Positions 58,378-64,000 of a DNA stretch of 64,000 bases are shown one piece after another. This DNA is from Verrucomicrobiales bacterium (lineage in GTDB: Bacteria > Verrucomicrobiota > Verrucomicrobiia > Limisphaerales > UBA11320). The stretch's first letter is position 1. Each line of letters starts with the position of its first letter. The notes beneath the pieces were generated by a model. It was not told the DNA's origin and made no database searches. It was given only the letters and a program-made list of their open reading frames with translations. The translations under genes were made by a program, and so were the position numbers. The stretch is taken from assembly GCA_016793885.1 (NCBI GenBank), contig JAEUHE010000197.1, positions 62,001 through 126,000 of the forward strand, read 5' to 3'.

Positions 58378-61038
58378 ATGCCCGTTCGCATTTACGACCT
58401 AGCAAAGAAACTTGGCCTGGAAAGCAAGGAACTGCTCACTGTGGCCAAGGAGCTAGGTATTTCTGGTGCCCGGGTCGCTTCTAGTTCTCTCGATAAAATC
58501 ACCGCGGAGTATCTCGAAGAGCAGGTGGTCGCTCGGCGTCCGGCTGGAACGGTTTTCACCCCCACCGATGCCCCCGCTGAGGCCGAACCGGTTTCCAGCT
58601 CGCCCCCTGCTGTTCACACCCCAGTGGAGCCGGTAATCGAGGTGATTAAAGTCATCAAGGAAACGCCTCCGGCGCCGGTACCCGAGCCCGTCGCGGCCGT
58701 TCCTGCTCCGATTCCTGAGGTTGTCCCCGTTCCCGAGCCCCAGCTGGTTCCGGTTGCTGCCGAAGCGACTCCAGCTTTGGTGGCATCCGCTAAGCCTTTG
58801 GTTGCGAGTGAGAAACCGGCTGCTGAGGGGCCTGCGGTTCCTGAACCTGTCCGGCCCTCCGCGGCAGCCATACCCATCGTTCCGCCATCCGTCCCTAGTC
58901 CGGCGCCCGTGATTCCACCGGCGCCCGTGGTTCCGCCGGCTCCGCCGGCGGGTCCTCGAATCGGCGATAAGGTTGGGTTCATCCAGTTGCCCACTTCCGG
59001 TCGTTCCGGCCGCGGCAATGAACGTTCAGCTCCGCCTCCGCCGGTGCCGCAGCGTGGCAATCTGCCCCCGCGTCCGGGCATGGATCGTGGTCGGATGCAG
59101 GGTGGCGGCTACCAGAACCAAAATCGGCCCGGCATGGGCAACCGTCCCCAGGGCGGACCTGGTGCTTACCGTCCGCAGGGTGGCTATCAGCAAAATCGTC
59201 CCGCGCCGCAGTCGGCGGGTTCTCAGCAGGGGGGTGTTTCGGTGGAAGGTCCCACCATCACGATCAAGCCTCCGATCATCGTTCGAGAGTTGGCTGAGAA
59301 GATGGGCATTAAGCCTTTCCGCCTGATTGCGGACCTGATCGATCTCAAAGTGATGGCCACGGTAAACCAGGCCATCGATGAAACTATCGCCCAACGAGTT
59401 TGCGCCAAACACGGGTTTCGCTTCGAGGTAGAGAAGCGGAAAACCGGCACCGGCGTGACGGCTCCCAAACAGGAGCTGAAGCTGGATCAAGAGGATAAGC
59501 CGGAGGATCTTCGTCCGCGGGCGCCTGTAGTCACGATCATGGGGCATGTCGACCACGGCAAGACCTCCTTGCTGGACATGATTCGGAAAGCGGACGTCGC
59601 TGCCGGCGAGGCGGGCGGCATCACCCAGCACATCGGCGCTTACACCATCGCGATCCCGCATCCGGAGCGGCCCACCGAGATGGCTCAGATCACTTTCCTC
59701 GACACCCCGGGTCATGCCGCCTTCAGTTCCATGCGAGCTCGCGGTGCGAACGTCACTGACATTGTCATTCTGGTGGTGGCGGCGAATGACGGTGTGATGC
59801 CGCAAACTCTCGAAGCCTTGAGCCACGCTCAGGCGGCGAAAGTGCCGATCCTGGTGGCGGTGAACAAGGCCGATCATCCGAATGCCAATCCCATGAAGGT
59901 GCGCCAGCAGCTTCAAGAGAAGGGCTTGGTTCCTGACGAGTGGGGTGGCACGACCTTGTTTGTGGATGTCTCGGCGCTGACTGGCCAAGGGGTGCCCAAG
60001 CTGCTCGAGATGATTTTGTTCCAGGCCGACTTGCTCGAGTTGAAGGCCAATCCCAATCGCTTGGCGAAGGGGAATGTCATCGAATCCGGTTTGGAGCCAG
60101 GAGGTCCCACCGCCACTGTGCTGGTTCGCAAAGGCACTTTGAAGTTAGGCGAGGCCGTCATCTGCGGGCCTTTCTGGGGGCGGGTGCGCGCTCTCATCAA
60201 CGAGGAGGGTAAGCGGCTCAAAGAGGCCGGCCCCTCCGTCGCGGTCAAAGTTCTCGGCTTGAACGGTGTTCCCGAAGCGGGACTGGAGTTCAGCGCGATC
60301 GAGGATGAAAAGGCGGCTCGCGAGGTTGCCGAAAAGCGGGCCGAGCAGGCTCGCTTTGACGCCCAACAGCAGCCTTCTGCCAAGGCGACCTTGGAAGATC
60401 TCTTCGGACGCATCGAAGAGGCCAATGCCAAGGTGCTCAAGGTGGTGATCAAGGCGGACACGCAAGGTTCGATCGAGGCCATCGTGGAAGCCTTGCGCAA
60501 GATCGAGTCGGATCGCGTCAGCCTCGAGATCGTGCATTTCGCGGTGGGTACCATTACCAGCAACGATGCTACACTGGCATCGGCCTCGCACGCCATCATC
60601 CTGGGATTCCATACCCGGCTCGACAACGGAGTGTCGGACTTGGCCAAGCACGAGGGGGTGCAGATCAAGCTTTACTCGATCATCTACGAGTTGATCGATG
60701 AGGTGAAGAAAGCCATGGCGGGACTTCTTCCGCCAATCCTCCGGGAAACCGTGGTGGGTTCGGCCGAAATTCGCAAAGTATTCGAGCTTTCCAAGGGCGG
60801 CAATGTGGCAGGTTGCATGGTAACCAATGGTCGCGTGATCCGGGGCAAGCTGCGGGTGATGCGTCGCAAGAACCGCATTTACGAAGGGGTATCGCTTTCG
60901 CTTCGACGTTTCCAAGACGAAGTCAACGAGGTCCGTTCGGGCATGGAATGCGGCATCCGGCTGGATGGGTTCAACGAATTCCAGGTGGGCGATGTCATCG
61001 AGTGCTACGCAGTCGAGAAGCTTGCCCCCGAGCTGTAA
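58378..61038 (+). CDS. infB: Translation initiation factor IF-2
   Basis: 886 aa. An IF2N domain at 1-50 ([20 protein letters not shown]) is followed by a Pro/Ala/Val/Glu-rich linker (about 62-205), then a Gly/Gln/Asn/Arg/Pro-rich segment (about 210-290). A second IF2N-like domain at about 300-350 ([20 protein letters not shown]) precedes the GTPase. G1 is GHVDHGKTS (about 388-396), G3 DTPGHAAF, G4 NKAD. The C-terminal domains II-IV end in [20 protein letters not shown]. It places initiator tRNA on the 30S subunit and promotes subunit joining. The long low-complexity linker replaces the basic linkers of other species. Confidence 0.98.
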   Translation: MPVRIYDLAKKLGLESKELLTVAKELGISGARVASSSLDKITAEYLEEQVVARRPAGTVFTPTDAPAEAEPVSSSPPAVHTPVEPVIEVIKVIKETPPAPVPEPVAAVPAPIPEVVPVPEPQLVPVAAEATPALVASAKPLVASEKPAAEGPAVPEPVRPSAAAIPIVPPSVPSPAPVIPPAPVVPPAPPAGPRIGDKVGFIQLPTSGRSGRGNERSAPPPPVPQRGNLPPRPGMDRGRMQGGGYQNQNRPGMGNRPQGGPGAYRPQGGYQQNRPAPQSAGSQQGGVSVEGPTITIKPPIIVRELAEKMGIKPFRLIADLIDLKVMATVNQAIDETIAQRVCAKHGFRFEVEKRKTGTGVTAPKQELKLDQEDKPEDLRPRAPVVTIMGHVDHGKTSLLDMIRKADVAAGEAGGITQHIGAYTIAIPHPERPTEMAQITFLDTPGHAAFSSMRARGANVTDIVILVVAANDGVMPQTLEALSHAQAAKVPILVAVNKADHPNANPMKVRQQLQEKGLVPDEWGGTTLFVDVSALTGQGVPKLLEMILFQADLLELKANPNRLAKGNVIESGLEPGGPTATVLVRKGTLKLGEAVICGPFWGRVRALINEEGKRLKEAGPSVAVKVLGLNGVPEAGLEFSAIEDEKAAREVAEKRAEQARFDAQQQPSAKATLEDLFGRIEEANAKVLKVVIKADTQGSIEAIVEALRKIESDRVSLEIVHFAVGTITSNDATLASASHAIILGFHTRLDNGVSDLAKHEGVQIKLYSIIYELIDEVKKAMAGLLPPILRETVVGSAEIRKVFELSKGGNVAGCMVTNGRVIRGKLRVMRRKNRIYEGVSLSLRRFQDEVNEVRSGMECGIRLDGFNEFQVGDVIECYAVEKLAPEL

Positions 61039-61056
61039 CTCTTTCCTGACGACCCT

Positions 61057-61458
61057 GTGTCCTCTCATCGGCAACTGCGGGTTCGAGAATTGCTCAAGCG
61101 CGAGATCGGCGAAGCCATCCGTCGCGAAGTGCGGATCGAGGAAGGCGGGTTGATCAACGTCAATGACGTCGACATCTCGAGCGATTTGCGCCAGGCGACG
61201 GTGATCCTCGGCTTCTACGGCACGAATGCTCAGCAGCGGAATGCCCTGAACCTGGTCAACGCGAGCCGGCTGCGCATTCAGGACTGGGTCGCCAAAGCCG
61301 TCATCATGAAGTTCACTCCCCGGCTCAGGTTCGTTCTCGACGACTCCATCGAGCGTGGGAACCGGGTTCTTCGCCTTATGGAAGATCTGGAAAAGGAAAC
61401 AGGGCAGGAAGCTTCCGCCCCCGTTCCTTTGCCGAAGGAACCCCCGACGGCCGAATGA
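61057..61458 (+). CDS. rbfA: Ribosome-binding factor A
   Basis: 133 aa, GTG start 18 nt after infB. KH-like fold with RQLRVRELLKREIGEAIRRE, GLINVNDVDISSDLRQATV and TPRLRFVLDDSIERGNRV, standard for RbfA. Assists late maturation of the 30S subunit and 16S rRNA 5' end. The stop overlaps the next gene's ATG (ATGA). The C-terminal tail is Pro/Glu-rich. Confidence 0.95.
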   Translation: MSSHRQLRVRELLKREIGEAIRREVRIEEGGLINVNDVDISSDLRQATVILGFYGTNAQQRNALNLVNASRLRIQDWVAKAVIMKFTPRLRFVLDDSIERGNRVLRLMEDLEKETGQEASAPVPLPKEPPTAE

Positions 61459-62438
61459 AAGCACCCGTCATCGACCGAATCCTGGAAGTGATTCGGTCTC
61501 ATCAGTCTTTTTGCATCGTTGGGCACATTCGGCCGGATGGCGATTGCATCGGGTCCCAGCTGGGATTGACCCTGGCCTTGCGAGCTGCCGGCAAGGATGC
61601 CGTTTGCTGGAATCAGGATCCTGTTCCCAACAAGCTCGCGTTCTTGGATCCGCAGAAGCTGGTGGCGGTTCCCGAACCTGGCCAGAGCTTCGATTGCGTG
61701 ATTGCGACCGACTGCGCGTCGTTTGAGCGTCTCGGGCGCACGGCGGAGCATATCGGGCTGCGCAAGGTGTTCATTAACATCGATCACCATGCCAGCAACA
61801 CCAAGTATGGGGATCTCAACTGGATATCGCCCAAACAGGCTTCCACCGGTGAGCTCATCTACCAGCTGTTGGTGCAGGCCAAATGGCCGATCACCTCGCC
61901 CATTGCCGATTGCCTCTTCACGGCGGTTTCGACCGACACCGGGTCTTTTCAATACGCTTCGACCAGTCCCTCCACGTTCAAGACCGCCAGTCATCTGGTG
62001 GAGCGGGGAGCGAATCTCGCTCGTGTTTGCCACGAGGTGTATCAGTCGTATCCGCTCTCGCGGATGAAGCTGCTCAAGCGGGTTTACAATAGATTTCGGC
62101 TTACCCATGACGATCGGACGGCCTATTTCTGGCTCAAGCAGGCCGATTACACGCGCACCGGAGCGAAGCCGGCGGATTCTGAAGGGCTGATCGATCATAT
62201 CCGTGCGATCGATGAAGTCATCGTGGCTTGCGTGTTTGAGGAGATGGAACCCGAGCTGACTCGCGTCAGCCTCCGGTCCAAAAGCGCCCAAGTGGATGTG
62301 AATCAGATCGCAGGGCTCTTCGGCGGCGGCGGGCATGTGGCGGCGGCTGGAGCTCGCATTGCCGGGCGTCCCCTGGCGGTTCAGCGACGGGTGCTCGCCG
62401 CGATTCGAAAAGCTCTCAAGACAGTTCGTGCTTCATGA
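61455..62438 (+). CDS. DHH-family phosphoesterase, NrnA-like oligoribonuclease/pAp phosphatase
   Basis: 327 aa. DHH domain with HIRPDGDCIGSQLGL, an ATDCASFERLG aspartate, and NIDHHASNTKYGDLNW (the DHH motif); DHHA1 domain ends with GGGGHVAAAGARI. These residues bind two Mn2+ ions. NrnA enzymes degrade short RNA and pAp in the cytoplasm, and the gene commonly sits between rbfA and truB. Both junctions are ATGA overlaps, indicating translational coupling. Confidence 0.93.
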   Translation: MKAPVIDRILEVIRSHQSFCIVGHIRPDGDCIGSQLGLTLALRAAGKDAVCWNQDPVPNKLAFLDPQKLVAVPEPGQSFDCVIATDCASFERLGRTAEHIGLRKVFINIDHHASNTKYGDLNWISPKQASTGELIYQLLVQAKWPITSPIADCLFTAVSTDTGSFQYASTSPSTFKTASHLVERGANLARVCHEVYQSYPLSRMKLLKRVYNRFRLTHDDRTAYFWLKQADYTRTGAKPADSEGLIDHIRAIDEVIVACVFEEMEPELTRVSLRSKSAQVDVNQIAGLFGGGGHVAAAGARIAGRPLAVQRRVLAAIRKALKTVRAS

Positions 62439-63151
62439 AAACATTCACCGCGCTCGATGGAGCGCTGCTGGTGGACAAACCCGCCGGCCCCACCTCCCAT
62501 GATGTCGTTGACAACATTCGCCGCCAATTTGGCATTGCGAAGGTGGGGCACTGTGGAACGCTGGATCCTCAGGCCACCGGACTTCTGATCCTCGTGCTGG
62601 GACAGGCCACCAAGCTCTCCGAGAAGCTGATGGCGGACGACAAGGTGTACTGCGGTCATATTTCCTTTGGTGTGACCACGAATAGTTACGATGCGGATGG
62701 CGAAGTGGTTTCGTCGCTTCCGGTGCCGCCGATGACACTCGAAGAGATCAACGAGACTGCGGCGACCTTTGTAGGGGATCAGATGCAGGAACCGCCGATG
62801 GTGTCCGCGATCAAGAAGGATGGGGTCCCGCTGTACAAGCTGGCTCGCAAAGGCATTGAAGTGGAGCGGAAGCCTCGACTGGTGCACATCTATCGTTTCC
62901 GATTTACGGAGTATCAGGAGCCGGTAGGCGCCTTCCGCATTGCCTGTACGAAGGGGACCTATGTGCGCAGTGTGGCGCACGATCTTGGGCAAAAACTGGG
63001 GTGCGGGGCTCACCTGACGACTCTTCGTCGCCTGGTGTCCGGCAAGTTCGACGTGGAGGATTCCATGGAGTATGAGGAGTTGTTGAACATCTCCACGGCT
63101 GAGTTGGAGAAGCGTGTGATCCCCATGCTCCAGCTGGCGAAAGACTCTTAA
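62435..63151 (+). CDS. truB: tRNA pseudouridine-55 synthase
   Basis: 238 aa, on the short side and lacking an extended C-terminal PUA domain. Catalytic motif GHCGTLDPQATGLL gives nucleophile Asp44, preceded by LLVDKPAGPTSHDVVDNIR, and followed by YDADGEV and a C-terminal CTKGTYVRSVAHDLG. Makes pseudouridine 55 in the T loop of tRNAs. Overlaps the DHH gene by 4 nt; ribF follows after 27 nt. Confidence 0.96.
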   Translation: MKTFTALDGALLVDKPAGPTSHDVVDNIRRQFGIAKVGHCGTLDPQATGLLILVLGQATKLSEKLMADDKVYCGHISFGVTTNSYDADGEVVSSLPVPPMTLEEINETAATFVGDQMQEPPMVSAIKKDGVPLYKLARKGIEVERKPRLVHIYRFRFTEYQEPVGAFRIACTKGTYVRSVAHDLGQKLGCGAHLTTLRRLVSGKFDVEDSMEYEELLNISTAELEKRVIPMLQLAKDS

Positions 63152-63178
63152 CCTACTTATCTCACGTCACGGTTCAGC

Positions 63179-64000
63179 ATGCAGCTGGTTCGTCAACCCC
63201 AGGATCTACATAACAGCAAACGCAGGGTCTGCGTTGCGATTGGGGTCTTTGACGGCGTTCATCTGGGGCATCAGGAGGTCATTCGGCGGACTTGTGAGGA
63301 TGCGGCTCGCCGGGAGGCCCATTCGCTGGTTGTGACCTTTGACCGTCATCCGAGTGCCATTGTGTCCCCGGATCGGATGCCTCCCATGATCCAAACCACT
63401 GCGCAGCGATTGCGTGCCCTCCAGTCGACGGGTGTGGAAGCCGTGTGGTTGATCCCCTTTGATCGCCAGTTCAGCCAGAAGACGGGGGAGGTCTTCGTTA
63501 GGGAGTTGGTTCGGGAGTTCCCGGTCCTGACGAGTGTTTCGGTTGGAAGCGATTTCGTGTTTGGGCATCGGCGCAGCGGCAATTTGGCGTTGCTGCGGCA
63601 GATGGGCGGCGAGATGGGATTTGAGGCGAACGGCCTGGCTCCCGTCGTGTTGGATGGTGAGGTGGTGAGCAGCACGCGTATTCGGCAGGCTATTGCGGCG
63701 GGCCGAATGGAACAGGCCGGTGGGATGATCGGTCGTCCTTGGGCTTTGGGTGGAATCGTGGAGCGTGGCGCTCAGCTTGGGAGGAAACTCGGCTTTCCGA
63801 CGGCCAACTTGGACACCTCGGGAATGGTGCTTCCCCCTCCGGGAGTTTATGCGGTGGAGGCGACTGTGGATGGGAAAGTGCGGCTAGGCGTGATGAATTT
63901 GGGGTTGCGGCCAACTGTTGCCCAAGAGGCCTCGGTGCTCCGAGCAGAGGTGCATCTTTTGGATTTTGACGGCGACTTGTATGGGCGCGAGCTGGAGTTG
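63179..64000 (+). CDS. ribF: Bifunctional riboflavin kinase/FAD synthetase, 3' end outside window
   Basis: 274 codons visible from ATG 63179 to the window end, in frame and without a stop. The FAD-synthetase nucleotidyltransferase domain opens CVAIGVFDGVHLGHQEVI and has SVGSDFVFGHRRSGN and SSTRIRQAIAAGRMEQA. The riboflavin-kinase domain begins GIVERGAQLGRKLGFPTANL with PPPGVYAVEA and NLGLRPTV. Converts riboflavin to FMN and FAD. Only about 40 C-terminal residues are missing. Follows truB, the usual order. Confidence 0.96.
   Translation, partial: MQLVRQPQDLHNSKRRVCVAIGVFDGVHLGHQEVIRRTCEDAARREAHSLVVTFDRHPSAIVSPDRMPPMIQTTAQRLRALQSTGVEAVWLIPFDRQFSQKTGEVFVRELVREFPVLTSVSVGSDFVFGHRRSGNLALLRQMGGEMGFEANGLAPVVLDGEVVSSTRIRQAIAAGRMEQAGGMIGRPWALGGIVERGAQLGRKLGFPTANLDTSGMVLPPPGVYAVEATVDGKVRLGVMNLGLRPTVAQEASVLRAEVHLLDFDGDLYGRELEL

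Overview
The window is a GC-rich stretch of bacterial chromosome, most likely from a member of the Verrucomicrobiota (Pedosphaera/Limisphaera-like). This is inferred from gene content and no 16S gene is present. The clues are three very large secreted CotH/lamin-tail/LamG/Ig-type proteins, an RNase HIII, an lpxD gene marking a Gram-negative envelope, an EF-Tu with an atypical switch I, and a MoxR-vWA-beta-propeller operon. No IS element, prophage or CRISPR array was found. Most of the window is ordinary core genome with a few accessory blocks.

Layout. 1-5492 (minus): 3'-truncated giant PA14/Ig/lamin-tail/CotH protein. 5939-8610: Gfo/Idh/MocA oxidoreductase diverging from panD-lpxD across overlapping promoters. 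8806-16425: rnhC, msrA, a PA0069-type radical SAM protein, an OmpR-type two-component pair, a small K+ channel, an S4-domain protein and lysS. 17099-30225: the transcription/translation super-cluster tRNA-Thr, tuf, tRNA-Trp, tRNA-Ser, secE, nusG, rplKAJL, rpoBC, ending in two intrinsic terminators. 30385-32208: thrS without a TGS domain. 32235-39599 (minus): four genes joined by 4-nt stop/start overlaps, encoding a MoxR AAA+ ATPase, a small bpX2-like protein, a vWA plus beta-propeller protein, and a bpX/TPR/beta-propeller protein. 39665-40543 (minus): HAD hydrolase. 40765-54834: two tandem giant CotH/LTD/LamG/Ig paralogues with efp between them. 55244-56194 (minus): UDP-glucuronate-4-epimerase-like protein. 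57007-64000: nusA, infB, rbfA, DHH phosphoesterase, truB, and ribF running off the window.

How the genes work together. The two core clusters supply the translation factor EF-Tu, RNA polymerase, large-subunit ribosomal proteins, the Sec component SecE, and the NusA-IF2-RbfA-TruB maturation group. EF-P and the proline-rich IF-2 are related, because IF-2's proline-rich linker should itself need EF-P. The four-gene MoxR operon is the most notable accessory system. It matches the MoxR-vWA-bpX ternary systems proposed from comparative genomics as NTP-dependent conflict or regulatory machines. Its biochemical function is, to my knowledge, not established. The giant CotH proteins look like secreted or surface multi-domain proteins carrying a protein-kinase-like CotH module.
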